NCBI GenBank assembly: GCA_018334835.1
Contig: JAGXLF010000011.1
Coordinates: 1 to 33,583, forward strand
Direction of reading: 5' to 3'
Length of the DNA: 33,583 nucleotides
Origin: Thermoplasmatota archaeon
Lineage (GTDB): Archaea; Thermoplasmatota; Thermoplasmata; Halarchaeoplasmatales; Halarchaeoplasmataceae
Position numbers and translations under genes: made by a program. Every line of letters begins with the position of its first letter. Positions within the stretch are counted from its first letter, which is position 1. Shown here one piece after another: positions 1 through 7,707 of this stretch. The notes below the pieces were generated by a model. It saw only the letters and a list, made by a program, of their open reading frames with translations. It searched no databases and was not told where the DNA came from.

Positions 1-2
1 TA

Positions 3-131
3 CCTGATTTACCTGATTTACCTGATCTACCAGACAGACCAGACGGGAGAGAGATACCAGGATTCTCTTTTTTCCTACTAATACTTGGAACAGTCTTTGC
101 TGTAGCTATTTACCATACGAAAAAACTGTAA
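3..131 (+). CDS. C-terminal end of a surface protein with PGF-CTERM sorting tail (partial)
   Basis: Only the last 42 codons are in the window, read in frame 3 and ending at TAA 129-131. The residues are a PDL/PDR repeat linker (PDLPDLPDLPDRPDG), then IPGF, then a hydrophobic stretch (SFFLLILGTVFAVAIY), then a short basic end (HTKKL). This order (low-complexity linker, PGF, membrane helix, basic tail) is the PGF-CTERM signal, which in archaea is processed by an archaeosortase that anchors the protein to a lipid. The protein is therefore inferred to be exported and displayed on the cell surface. Its function cannot be told because the body of the gene lies outside the window. The tandem TTACCTGAT DNA repeats at the left edge simply encode the PDL units. 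Confidence 0.75.
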   Translation, partial: PDLPDLPDLPDRPDGREIPGFSFFLLILGTVFAVAIYHTKKL

Positions 132-148
132 ACATAATATGAGAAAAG

Positions 149-253
149 CGCCGAGAAGGGGATTCGAACCCCTGAGGTGCGAGGCACCACGAGATGTCTA
201 GTCCTTTTTAAGGATCTCCAATCTCGCGCCGTACCAGGCTAGGCTATCTCGGC
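149..253 (-). tRNA. tRNA-Ser(GGA) with a 20-nt intron
   Basis: Read on the minus strand, the acceptor GCCGAGA (253-247) pairs with TCTCGGC (156-150), and position 149 gives discriminator G. The D arm is GCC..GGC. The anticodon stem CGAGA/TCTCG closes a TTGGAGA loop with anticodon GGA at 219-217. A long variable arm follows (class II), and the T arm is AGGGG/CCCCT around TTCGAAT. The stem and loop form only if 20 nt (196-215) are removed after position 37, the usual archaeal tRNA intron site. The mature length is 85 nt. No CCA is encoded. The long variable arm, GGA anticodon and discriminator G all agree on serine. Confidence 0.93.
196..215 (-). other. tRNA intron at position 37/38 of tRNA-Ser(GGA)
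   Basis: These 20 nt interrupt the anticodon loop. They can form their own hairpin (TCCTT with AAGGA around AAA), and the neighbouring exon bases GGA can pair with the intron TCC, as in the bulge-helix-bulge substrate cut by archaeal tRNA endonuclease. The exact ends are ambiguous by up to two nucleotides because the dinucleotide AT flanks both junctions. Confidence 0.8.
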
Positions 254-295
254 TTCAAGAAACTTTCATTTCAATTGAATCATGTAACGATACCT

Positions 296-308
296 GATAT
301 ATAATTTA
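296..308 (-). promoter_or_regulatory. TATA-like promoter for tRNA-Ser(GGA)
   Basis: On the minus strand the sequence TAAATTATATATC sits about 45-55 nt upstream of the tRNA 5' end. It would place transcription start roughly 20 nt before the mature tRNA, leaving a short leader for RNase P. It overlaps the stop codon of cbf5, so the tRNA could also be reached by read-through from the superoperon. Confidence 0.45.
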
Positions 309-1250
309 TTTCCATCTTTTAGGGTAATCACCAGATGGTGAGAAGACTCTTTCGGATCTGAAGACCAACCCCTCATCCATATCAACTATCTCTTCTGCAT
401 CGTAAAGTGCACTTCCAACGGCTATCCCTTCTCCTTTAGGAGATATTAGAGCGACCTTATCACTTCTTGAAAAATCTTCCATCTCCAAAATACCTGGAGC
501 GGCTAGATCTGCCCCGTTCAACACAGTCCCAGAAGCAGTATCTTTGATCCTCACCTTCGGGAATATATCCAACGCTCTTTCATACGGCATCAATATCTTT
601 TTCAATCTTCTGCATTCTCCATCCCTACAAAACTCATAAGCATCTCTAAGATCCTGAAGGATGACCATATCATCTTCGGTAAACCCACCAGCTTCCACTC
701 TCCTTAATTCCATCATATGCCCTCCTGTTCCAAGTGTTTTACCCAGGTCTTTACATAGTGTTCTAATGTAAGTGCCTGATTCGCATCGGATCCTCAAAAG
801 GATATCTCTATCTTTAGAATCCAACTTCTGTATCTTGAAGATCTTTCTTTTTCTTCTTTGTCTTTTTACCCCTGCCCGTAGAGGAGGTGTCTGATATATC
901 TCACCTTCAAATTCATCTAATATTTTATCCAAATTATCATCATCCACCTCTCCATGAACCTTCATAGCTGCGACATATTCTTTAGGAACTGAGTGAAGGA
1001 GATCAAGCAGCCTGACAGACCTGCCTATGCCCATCGGGAGAATGCCGGTCACATTAGGATCTAAAGTACCGCTGTGACCGACTTTCTCACCAAAGATGTC
1101 TCTTACCCACGCCGAAACTTGATGACTCGTAGGACCCTGTGGTTTATCTATAACAACAAGAGATCGGGGAATCAAATCCTCAACCGATCTTGCACTGGGA
1201 AATTCTCCCCAATCCGAGACGGTATTTTCTTTATTCTTGACATGTCTCAT
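306..1250 (-). CDS. cbf5: tRNA/rRNA pseudouridine synthase Cbf5 (TruB family)
   Basis: This is the catalytic subunit of archaeal H/ACA ribonucleoprotein particles, which convert guided uridines of rRNA to pseudouridine with Nop10, Gar1 and L7Ae. Alone it can also modify tRNA U55. Visible are KPQGPTSH (about residues 36-43), the catalytic motif HSGTLDPNVTG with Asp64, the SGTYIRTL motif in the second half of the catalytic domain, and a C-terminal PUA-like region. I place the start at ATG 1250, preceded by a GGGGGTC site. A TTG at 1265 in the same frame is possible but lacks a site. The gene lies just after cmk, its usual archaeal neighbour. Its partner Nop10 is at 25011-25169 in this window. 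The 314-aa length is normal to slightly short. Confidence 0.93.
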   Translation of the reverse strand: MRHVKNKENTVSDWGEFPSARSVEDLIPRSLVVIDKPQGPTSHQVSAWVRDIFGEKVGHSGTLDPNVTGILPMGIGRSVRLLDLLHSVPKEYVAAMKVHGEVDDDNLDKILDEFEGEIYQTPPLRAGVKRQRRKRKIFKIQKLDSKDRDILLRIRCESGTYIRTLCKDLGKTLGTGGHMMELRRVEAGGFTEDDMVILQDLRDAYEFCRDGECRRLKKILMPYERALDIFPKVRIKDTASGTVLNGADLAAPGILEMEDFSRSDKVALISPKGEGIAVGSALYDAEEIVDMDEGLVFRSERVFSPSGDYPKRWK

Positions 1251-1770
1251 CTCGGACCCCCTCAATTATCATTTCCACTATCTCTTCTGGACTGTTCTTT
1301 TCTGAATCTATGATATTATCATAAATCGAAATATCCGTCAGATCGATGTCATAATATTGTTGATATCTTTTTCTTTCGCTCTTTTCTCTTTTTACCACTC
1401 TTTTTTTGAGTGCATCCTTATCTTTAATCTCTTCTCGATCTGCGATCCTATTTATTCTCACATCTAACGGAGCTCTCAACCATATCTTGTACGCCTCTTT
1501 TTCAGAGTTATTCAAAAGATGCCCGGTCAATCTTCCCTCCAATATCGTTCCTTTTTTCGCTCTTTCGATCATACTTCGGTCTAATTTCTTATCAATCTCT
1601 TCGTTCTTCTCTGCTAGATCACCGAAGTCCTCTAGACTCATCTTTCTCTCTTCAGCCATCTTCCTGAAAACTTCTCCAGAAGATATCATATCCATACCTG
1701 TTTTTTGAGCCAAAAGTCTAGCAGCAGTAGTAGTTCCACTTCCAGGGAGACCACTCACCGTTATTATCAT
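1231..1770 (-). CDS. cmk: Cytidylate kinase, archaeal type
   Basis: The 179-aa enzyme transfers phosphate from ATP to CMP/dCMP in the cytosol. The N-terminus has the P-loop GLPGSGTT (residues 7-14) and the archaeal Cmk pattern SSGEVFRKMA. ILEGRLTGHLL corresponds to the NMP-binding part, and a basic lid region (KRVVKREKSERKRY) follows. Its place between the EMC3-like gene and cbf5 is the standard archaeal arrangement. The start ATG 1770 has only a weak site upstream. The 3' end runs into the cbf5 start region by about 20 nt, so translation is likely coupled. In many archaea eL34 and eL14 genes flank cmk here. Neither is present. Confidence 0.92.
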   Translation of the reverse strand: MIITVSGLPGSGTTTAARLLAQKTGMDMISSGEVFRKMAEERKMSLEDFGDLAEKNEEIDKKLDRSMIERAKKGTILEGRLTGHLLNNSEKEAYKIWLRAPLDVRINRIADREEIKDKDALKKRVVKREKSERKRYQQYYDIDLTDISIYDNIIDSEKNSPEEIVEMIIEGVRDETCQE

Positions 1771-1793
1771 ATCTTCAAAAACATCTTGAGAGT

Positions 1794-2516
1794 TTAAGGT
1801 CCTTCCTCCTCCTTGAGACGTTTTTTAAAATCATACATCTTCAAGACGACCATCAAAACTTGGGTCAATGGAAGTGAAACAAGCATATAAACACCTATCC
1901 ACATGGGGAATGGCATGAAGCAGTAAGGTAATTCACTATTCAAATCTGCATGAAAGGCCCATGGTACTGAAAATATCGTATTTGGTAGGTCACCAACAAA
2001 AGTCCATATCCAGCCAAAGATGATCAAGATGACTACCATGGTTATGGCCATCGATTTCAATTGAGGTTTGAAACTCTTCATCTGAAGCTTGGACATCTCT
2101 TCCTGTTTCTTTTCCAATTTTTTGACTCTGCTCTGTTTATTAGCTCTCTTTGCTTTCATCAATTCCTTGTTGAATTTGCTACTGATCTTCTGATTCTCTG
2201 CCATCTCGACCCAGTCCATAAGCTGATCTCTTATCACGGTCGAAAAAGTGATCATTATCGATCCTGCGAGCATCAAAGTCAGGATAGGATACTGGCCTTC
2301 AAACCCGATAACAGGATAAAGAACTTCACCTAAAATCTTTCCTAAATCCTCTCGTAAACCCCGATCGAACATTATCAATAGAGCAAGCAGGCCCATGAAT
2401 ATGTAGATGAACCTTCGCATACTAAACAGGGGCTTATCAGATGAAGATGCCTCCTTCTCCTCATCATCTTCTCCATTTCTTTTTTCTTCCTCTTCTATCT
2501 CATCTTCAGTGATAAT
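1794..2516 (-). CDS. EMC3/TMCO1/DUF106 membrane protein (Oxa1/YidC superfamily), probable ATT start
   Basis: This integral membrane protein belongs to the archaeal DUF106 family, related to EMC3, TMCO1 and YidC, which insert membrane proteins next to SecY. Hydrophobic segments lie near residues 35-50, 80-95, 155-175 and 205-222 of the long form. A charged cytosolic coiled coil (residues about 100-150, e.g. RVKKLEKKQEEMSKLQMK) lies between the second and third. The first ATG (2420) has no ribosome site and leaves a 120-nt gap after secY. In the same frame the ORF stays open up to an ATT at 2516-2514, with GAGGTG four bases before it, adding 32 acidic residues (ITEDEIEEEEKRN...). I prefer that start. 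Sure of family; start moderately sure. Confidence 0.8.
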   Translation of the reverse strand: MITEDEIEEEEKRNGEDDEEKEASSSDKPLFSMRRFIYIFMGLLALLIMFDRGLREDLGKILGEVLYPVIGFEGQYPILTLMLAGSIMITFSTVIRDQLMDWVEMAENQKISSKFNKELMKAKRANKQSRVKKLEKKQEEMSKLQMKSFKPQLKSMAITMVVILIIFGWIWTFVGDLPNTIFSVPWAFHADLNSELPYCFMPFPMWIGVYMLVSLPLTQVLMVVLKMYDFKKRLKEEEGP

Positions 2517-2520
2517 GCAA

Positions 2521-2526
2521 CACCTC
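2521..2526 (-). promoter_or_regulatory. Ribosome binding site pointing to an ATT start codon
   Basis: GAGGTG on the minus strand is followed by TTGC and then ATT at 2516-2514, in frame with the EMC3-like protein. The spacing matches confirmed sites in this operon (uL3 has GAGGTG, five bases, ATG). No ATG, GTG or TTG occurs in that frame between the upstream stop (TAG) and ATG 2420, so the site makes sense only with a non-canonical start. Confidence 0.6.
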
Positions 2527-2539
2527 TAATATGGTCTCT

Positions 2540-4120
2540 CTACTGATTACCGAAGAAGTCTCTCAGCATCGGATGCATCTCCATCATCTGCTCTTTCCCT
2601 ATTTGTTCGTACAATTCTGTTAATATAGATACCGCTAGGAACAGACTGATACCTGTAGCTCCGCCAACAGATCCGAGTAAATTGGATCCTGCACCTACAA
2701 TCCCGATAAACAATCCACTGAAGATAGTGACTGTTGGGATATACCTCTTCAACACTCTTCTCAAAACCCTTGGGTCTCTTCTAAAGCCTGGTATCTGCAT
2801 ACCGCTATCTTGTATTTGATCAGCTACCGATTCCGCATCCATATTGGTTGTCTGAACCCAGAACTTGGCGAAAAGAACACAGGTTATCGCCATGAAAGTC
2901 ATATGCCCTATTACCCTAGCTATCATCTCCAGTTTTGAATGGCTCCAAGAGACACCTTTCGGAGAAAGGGCCCCTTCATACCTCTCGGATATTAGCGGTA
3001 GCAACCACTCTTGTATACCCTCGGGAGCATTAAGATACCATATAGCACCACTTATAGGATCAGTAGAACCTCGTTGGAATACACCAAGCCAGTCTTGTCC
3101 GCCTAATAGTGGGAAATTCTTGAAAGTCGGATTAGTATAGAATAACATGGAAAACAGATTTATATTCGCCAAAAGAGCGTGTGCTAGGATTATCGGGATC
3201 ACTGAAGCATAAATCAACTTTATCGGGTATCTACCTCTAGCGCCTCTGGCTCTACCGTGGGCTAGAGGAAGTTCGATCCTACTACCTTGAATATATGCTA
3301 CTATCAATAATATTAATATTGTAAAAATCAGACCCATCACTGGATTCGGGGGGCCTATGATTAAACCTTCGAGTTCACCACCTGCGAGTTCAGAAGCAGA
3401 ATGATGGCGGATCGTATAGATCGTCCTAGGGATCGTTCCTGCAGGAACATTTCCCTCCATTCGAGGAGCGGACTCCCAGTTGAAGAGACCTGTAAATAGT
3501 CCTTTAGAAACGCCAGCAACTATGAATAGACTTATTCCACTACCGATACCCCATTTAGATACGACCTCATCCATCAAGAAGATGAAGTAACCGCCTATGA
3601 AGAGTTGAAGTATAATTAAAATTCTAGCAACTAAGAGACCTCGACCAGCAAAATATGTGCCGAGCACAGAGATAAAGGATTCAGCTGGAACTAGATACCC
3701 ATAGACCTGAGGCACGGCCTGTATAATCAGCATTATTATTACCAAGAATTTCTGAGTGTTCTGGAAGACAGCCTGATCTTCTTCATCTTTCATGTCCAAA
3801 TCAACGATTTCGGCTCCCTGGAAAAGCTGCATGATAATAGATGCGTTGACGATAGGCGTGATACCTAGATGAACGATCGATCCCATCTCTCCAGCAAATA
3901 TTGCTCTGAACTGCTCAAAAAGATCTATCGACTGTTCCTGGCTCAGTCCATAGATCATCACGTTAGTCATTACAAGATAAATGACTAAAACTAGGATGAG
4001 CCACACCATCTTCCGACGAAAATGAACGTGGCCCTCGGGCTGCTTGACTGCAGGCATGCGGTCAATAAGGGGTTTCAACTTGTAAAGTCGGCTTTTTTCT
4101 TCATCTGCCATACGGATCAC
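2540..4120 (-). CDS. secY: Preprotein translocase subunit SecY (Sec61 alpha)
   Basis: This is the channel subunit of the Sec translocon, which moves or inserts proteins across the cytoplasmic membrane with SecE and Sec61 beta. The 526-aa sequence has about ten hydrophobic helices, the plug/early loop region with GEMGSIVHLGITPIVNASII, the cytosolic loop IQGSRIELPLAHGRARGARG that contacts the ribosome, and the C-terminal GGATGISLFLAVSILTELYEQI. It is longer than most archaeal SecY (about 440-490 aa) because of extended outer loops near residues 235-265 and 340-385. The GTG at 4120 overlaps the uL15 stop. ATG 4111 (MADEEKSR) is preceded by GTGAT and may be the real start. It follows uL15 as in most archaea, but the usual downstream adk is missing. 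Confidence 0.95.
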   Translation of the reverse strand: MIRMADEEKSRLYKLKPLIDRMPAVKQPEGHVHFRRKMVWLILVLVIYLVMTNVMIYGLSQEQSIDLFEQFRAIFAGEMGSIVHLGITPIVNASIIMQLFQGAEIVDLDMKDEEDQAVFQNTQKFLVIIMLIIQAVPQVYGYLVPAESFISVLGTYFAGRGLLVARILIILQLFIGGYFIFLMDEVVSKWGIGSGISLFIVAGVSKGLFTGLFNWESAPRMEGNVPAGTIPRTIYTIRHHSASELAGGELEGLIIGPPNPVMGLIFTILILLIVAYIQGSRIELPLAHGRARGARGRYPIKLIYASVIPIILAHALLANINLFSMLFYTNPTFKNFPLLGGQDWLGVFQRGSTDPISGAIWYLNAPEGIQEWLLPLISERYEGALSPKGVSWSHSKLEMIARVIGHMTFMAITCVLFAKFWVQTTNMDAESVADQIQDSGMQIPGFRRDPRVLRRVLKRYIPTVTIFSGLFIGIVGAGSNLLGSVGGATGISLFLAVSILTELYEQIGKEQMMEMHPMLRDFFGNQ

Positions 4121-4560
4121 TTTTCAGGATTATCGATCAATTCTAACTCTCCTCCAGCATCTTCTATCTTTTTCTCAGCTTTTTCACTAGAATTTGATAC
4201 TCTGATCTTCATTTCCTTGCTCGGCTTTCCTCTACTCAAGAGCTTGTCGAAACCAGCTTCATCAAGATCGACTTCATAGCCAATTTCTTGTTCACTCGCA
4301 AAACCAAGTTCGATCAACTGGTCTAACATTTCTTCCACTTGATATATATTTATGACTTCGTCTTCTTCTATTAACTTTTGAGGTCTAGTGAAGCCTTTCG
4401 GCCCAAAATAATCAGGATCATCTTTCGCTAGAGATTTCCATTTATGTTTACCCAGGCCAGCATTTCCTCTACCCCCTCTTTCGCCGGCACCTCTTCCGTG
4501 TTTAGTACCCCGGCCATGAGTTCGTGAACCTCTATTCTTCTTCTTTTTCTTTTTTCCCAT
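4117..4560 (-). CDS. rpl15: Ribosomal protein uL15
   Basis: A large-subunit protein that threads an extended basic, glycine-rich arm through 23S rRNA. The N-terminus is MGKKKKKKNRGSRTHGRG, followed by GRGAGERGGRGNAGLGKHKW, the family hallmark. The C-terminal globular part (LGFASEQEIGYEVDLDEAGFDKLLSRG) is acidic. I start at ATG 4560 with GAGGCTGAT just upstream. An in-frame ATG at 4578 adds MKRLIN but lies inside uL30. The 5' end overlaps uL30 by 29 nt and the 3' end overlaps the alternative GTG start of secY. Confidence 0.95.
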   Translation of the reverse strand: MGKKKKKKNRGSRTHGRGTKHGRGAGERGGRGNAGLGKHKWKSLAKDDPDYFGPKGFTRPQKLIEEDEVINIYQVEEMLDQLIELGFASEQEIGYEVDLDEAGFDKLLSRGKPSKEMKIRVSNSSEKAEKKIEDAGGELELIDNPEK

Positions 4561-5050
4561 GTTTATCAGCCTCTTCATGAGTATTTTCAGGACCTAACAT
4601 ATTTTGTATCAATGGATTTATTTCGCTTCCACGATAACCCAATGCCCCACCCATATTATAAGGTTTTTTGGTGCTTCTATACCCTCCGAACGGAGGATCC
4701 AACCTGAAAACTCTGTCTAGACCATCAATCTCATCCACAGTTATCTCATCTGATGTGACGGCATCAGCGAGTTGTTCTAAGTCATCATAAGAGGTTTTTT
4801 CGCTGATCTTTTTTTCTAACTCACTTTCTTCCATCTCAGATTTATTTTTAAGAAGATCAACCATCGTGTCTATATCGATTTCGCCCCAAGTGACCATATC
4901 TTTAACCTTATTCAACATACCCTTATAGGCCGGTCTTTTTGGAATAACCGTGCAGTGATTGACCGAATTCAATCGGAGCATTTTAAGAGTGTCCTTCATT
5001 TTTGGCTTTTTATCTCGTGAACTTTTTAATCTTACAACAGCGTAAGCCAT
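4532..5050 (-). CDS. rpl30: Ribosomal protein uL30
   Basis: Archaeal/eukaryal long form of uL30 (172 aa), bound to 23S rRNA. The family signature lies at the N-terminus: MAYAVVRLKSSRD, then LKMLRLNSVNHCTVIP and YKGMLNKVKDMVTWGEID. The C-terminal domain has GLDRVFRLDPPFGGYRSTKKPY. I take ATG 5050: GGAGG stands seven bases upstream of it, but only one base from the in-frame ATG at 5056. The gene overlaps uL15 at its end, typical of the spc cluster order uS5-uL30-uL15. Confidence 0.95.
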   Translation of the reverse strand: MAYAVVRLKSSRDKKPKMKDTLKMLRLNSVNHCTVIPKRPAYKGMLNKVKDMVTWGEIDIDTMVDLLKNKSEMEESELEKKISEKTSYDDLEQLADAVTSDEITVDEIDGLDRVFRLDPPFGGYRSTKKPYNMGGALGYRGSEINPLIQNMLGPENTHEEADKHGKKEKEEE

Positions 5051-5052
5051 AA

Positions 5053-5721
5053 TCATCCCTCCTGCTGGGTAGCCTCTTCTTTGTGGATGCCTTCCACAAT
5101 ACCCAATTCTTCTGCTTGATCTTTTCTTACTCTCATCTCTGCGGTCTTTTTCATCGCGTTGAAGACAGCTAGTGCGTAATTGACCGTCGTTCTAGTTTTA
5201 CCCTTAGAGAATCCCCATACATCTTCTATCCCAGCTCTTTCCAGTATAGATTTAGCAGTCTCTCCAACAGCGAGACCTATACCAGAAGGAGCAGGCTTCA
5301 ATACTATCTCAACAGACCCTGCTTGACCATCGACCTCGAAAGGCACAGTATGTGGATTTCCACAGCCACACTCCCAAGACCCACAGCCTCTTCTTATCCT
5401 CACCATGTTCAACTTGGCATTATCCATACACTTACGGATCGTTGGGCCCACTTCTTTACCTTTTGCCGTTCCAACACCAACATAGCCATCGTTGTTTCCT
5501 ATCACGGTAGTGACAGTGAATCTGACCCTTCTACCTGAATCGGTCATCCTCTGGACCATGTTGACGTCAAGGACATCATCGTCTAAATCTGGAAATAGAG
5601 CATCGACTATCTCAGGTTCCTTCAAAGGAAGTCTAGTGGCAAGAACTTCCTCCATACTCGTAATCTCTCCTCGTTTCACTTTCTTGCCCAGTCTGGTCTT
5701 GGGTTCCCATCCATTCATCAT
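5053..5721 (-). CDS. rps5: Ribosomal protein uS5
   Basis: Small-subunit protein at the mRNA entry and decoding-fidelity region. Visible are the double-stranded-RNA-binding-like half ([36 protein letters not shown]) and the C-terminal half with [32 protein letters not shown]. The euryarchaeal cysteine-rich turn [14 protein letters not shown] (Cys 113, 118, 120) is present. GGAGG precedes two adjacent ATG codons (5721 and 5718). The first overlaps the uL18 stop as ATGA. The 222-aa length is normal for archaea. Confidence 0.95.
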   Translation of the reverse strand: MMNGWEPKTRLGKKVKRGEITSMEEVLATRLPLKEPEIVDALFPDLDDDVLDVNMVQRMTDSGRRVRFTVTTVIGNNDGYVGVGTAKGKEVGPTIRKCMDNAKLNMVRIRRGCGSWECGCGNPHTVPFEVDGQAGSVEIVLKPAPSGIGLAVGETAKSILERAGIEDVWGFSKGKTRTTVNYALAVFNAMKKTAEMRVRKDQAEELGIVEGIHKEEATQQEG

Positions 5722-6218
5722 AATTCCTCCAATCTAGATTTTACTTCTTCAAATCTTTCATTCATATCATCATCGATATGTTTACCCTTTATACGTTCAT
5801 CCTCAGGTAAAACTTCGGGGTCGTGAGGAACGGAGACTCCTGCATCTATTATTCCATTAAGGGCTGAGAACAACTTACCGCCTTTTTCGGGATGGTTCAA
5901 ACCTATGTCCAAGACCGCCTCCTCTATCCCTTTTTCACTAGCCCTTTTTCCAGCTAGATATCCGACAAGGTAGGCAGAAGGCAAGTTAGATCCGTGTCCT
6001 TTCCATCCCATATCTTCTAGATGTTCGCTCGAAGCAGAGGCTTCTATTCTATCACCATCTCTATGGTATCGAATGAACTGCACCCTGATATGTTTGTTCG
6101 AGTACCTTACCACCGCCCTAGGCTTTCCCGATTTTAACAATTTCAATCTCTGTCGATAATCTGTTTTTCCCTCTTTTCTCCTTTTGAGGGGCATCCTGTA
6201 CCTAGAACCTTCAGCCAT
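5718..6218 (-). CDS. rpl18: Ribosomal protein uL18
   Basis: A 5S rRNA-binding protein of the central protuberance. The archaeal pattern is clear: [32 protein letters not shown], then [21 protein letters not shown] and [22 protein letters not shown], ending with an acidic C-terminal tail. The start ATG 6218 lies within the last codons of eL19 with GGGGTGA upstream. It is 166 aa, slightly shorter than the common archaeal 190 or so, mainly at the C-terminus. Confidence 0.95.
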   Translation of the reverse strand: MAEGSRYRMPLKRRKEGKTDYRQRLKLLKSGKPRAVVRYSNKHIRVQFIRYHRDGDRIEASASSEHLEDMGWKGHGSNLPSAYLVGYLAGKRASEKGIEEAVLDIGLNHPEKGGKLFSALNGIIDAGVSVPHDPEVLPEDERIKGKHIDDDMNERFEEVKSRLEEL

Positions 6219-6693
6219 CTTGATTCACCCCTTTAATCTCGTAATCTTCATCTATATAATCCTCCATCTGAAGGTGGAGTATCATATCCGCAGTATCTTC
6301 AAAGGCTCCACCCTTTGATCTGTTATAGAACTCCCGATAAGTAGTCCTATCTATCAAGCCATTGTCTCTCATGTGCTTCAACTCCCTTCTCATGGAACGT
6401 ATCCTGTTCTTCCACTTGTCTTTAGATGATTGTCTCGCATTTTTTGTGCCTCTCCTTTTACCGTATCCTTTTCTCCTTCCCTTGGCTTTTTGACCCTTTT
6501 TATAGTTGATCCTACCTCTAGAGTTGCCTTCTTTTGGTTCTTTCCTGATTACGCCTCTGTTGATGAGCTCTCTAACTTCCTCTCTAGTGATCGCCTCTAC
6601 GACTTCGTCAAGCATAGTATCGTCTATCCAGACTCGATCTTTACCGCAATCGAGGATTTCTGCTGCCAATCTTTTTTGATATTTAATATCCAT
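6211..6693 (-). CDS. rpl19e: Ribosomal protein eL19
   Basis: An archaeal/eukaryal-specific large-subunit protein with long basic helices. The N-terminus is MDIKYQKRLAAEILDCGKDRVWID. The highly basic middle (SRGRINYKKGQKAKGRRKGYGKRRGTKNAR) and the RRELKHMRDNGLIDRTTYREFYNRSKGGAF block define the family. ATG 6693 has GGTGATC three bases upstream. An in-frame GTG at 6702 is part of that site and is unlikely. It overlaps uL18 by eight bases. Confidence 0.95.
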   Translation of the reverse strand: MDIKYQKRLAAEILDCGKDRVWIDDTMLDEVVEAITREEVRELINRGVIRKEPKEGNSRGRINYKKGQKAKGRRKGYGKRRGTKNARQSSKDKWKNRIRSMRRELKHMRDNGLIDRTTYREFYNRSKGGAFEDTADMILHLQMEDYIDEDYEIKGVNQDG

Positions 6694-6703
6694 AAAGATC
6701 ACC

Positions 6704-7132
6704 TTATGATGTGGGATTCAAAACTCTAATATCATTTTCTTCTGCTTTCTCCTCAATGTTCAACCTTTTCCTCATACCAACGCCGTGAGCCACTCGGATA
6801 GCTTGTTTATCAGCATCGATGTCTTCTAGATCATCGATATTGTGCACCAAAACTTCTTCGAATCCAGAAGGGTGTAGACCTCTTACTTCCTTCGGTGATC
6901 GAAAACCGATTTTTACGTTAGAGGGCCTGTATTTTTTATTCTGTCTTGCCTGAGAATGAAGGCCACGGGGATTTCTCCAGGTATCTCTATCTATTTTAGG
7001 TCGATAGAACCACTCCTGATGATTGAAGTTTGGTCTCCTCTCTTTAATCCTTTCTCTCTTCTTCAACATCTCTTCAGTTTCCTCATCTAGATCGGGTTTT
7101 TTCTTTACTTCGTAATCCTCATCATCTGTCAT
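6704..7132 (-). CDS. rpl32e: Ribosomal protein eL32
   Basis: An archaeal/eukaryal large-subunit protein. The conserved core runs from RRPNFNHQEWFYRPKIDRDTWRNPRGLHS through YRPSNVKIGFRSPKEVRGLHPSGFEEVLVHN to AIRVAHGVGMRKRLNIEEKAEE. An acidic leader of about 30 residues (MTDDEDYEVKKKPDLDEETEE) precedes the core. The start ATG 7132 has AAGGTGATTAAAG upstream. Eleven bases separate it from eL19. Confidence 0.95.
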   Translation of the reverse strand: MTDDEDYEVKKKPDLDEETEEMLKKRERIKERRPNFNHQEWFYRPKIDRDTWRNPRGLHSQARQNKKYRPSNVKIGFRSPKEVRGLHPSGFEEVLVHNIDDLEDIDADKQAIRVAHGVGMRKRLNIEEKAEENDIRVLNPTS

Positions 7133-7146
7133 CTTTAATCACCTTT

Positions 7147-7698
7147 TCAACTCAAGGGTTTACCGGCTTTTTCGGTTATATATATCCCATCTTGGAAGAC
7201 TCTCGGATCCGCCTTGGATATCTTTGTTGTTGATTCGATATTTGCCGCGGTCTGAGCGACTGCTTCTTTGTCAGGTCCTCTCACTATTATCTGATTCCCA
7301 TCCACCTCAGCTTCGGTCGATCCTACTATCTTTGCATTTCGTGGTTTATTTTCCCCTACGAAATTTTTGATAACTACCTTATCCTGCTCAGAGGTTACTT
7401 CCATGGGAAAGTGAGAGTATAAGATCTTCAGCTTGTAAACAAAATCTTCCTGCGCACCCTGGATCATGTTATTTATATGAGACTTATAGGTTTTCTGCAG
7501 AGCCTTCGCCTTTTTACTAGGTCGGTACACTTTCAAAACCACTTCTTTTTCATCTATCTCGATTTCGATGACGGGATGAGAAAATCTTTTTACGATCTCG
7601 CCATTCTCACCAGAAACTCTAAGCTCGTCATCCTGCTTTTCTACCGAAACGTTTTCCGGTATTTTTATTCTTTCTTCAGATTCCAATTCAACTGGCAT
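7147..7698 (-). CDS. rpl6: Ribosomal protein uL6
   Basis: Large-subunit protein near the sarcin-ricin loop and GTPase centre. It has the two repeated alpha/beta domains: IKIPENVSVEKQDDELRVSGENGEIVKRF for the first, and VTSEQDKVVIKNFVGENKPRNAKIVG for the second. The C-terminal ADPRVFQDGIYITEKAGKP is the archaeal signature. GAGGG lies six bases before ATG 7698, and the gap to uS8 is nine bases. Confidence 0.95.
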   Translation of the reverse strand: MPVELESEERIKIPENVSVEKQDDELRVSGENGEIVKRFSHPVIEIEIDEKEVVLKVYRPSKKAKALQKTYKSHINNMIQGAQEDFVYKLKILYSHFPMEVTSEQDKVVIKNFVGENKPRNAKIVGSTEAEVDGNQIIVRGPDKEAVAQTAANIESTTKISKADPRVFQDGIYITEKAGKPLS

Positions 7699-7707
7699 GA
7701 TAATCCC

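Noticed and set aside
1-40. TTACCTGAT direct repeats resembling a short repeat array
   Set aside because: They are codons for Pro-Asp-Leu units in a protein linker; no spacers are present.
306-1265. TTG start for cbf5 at 1265
   Set aside because: ATG 1250 has a better-placed ribosome site, and the extra five residues are not family-like.
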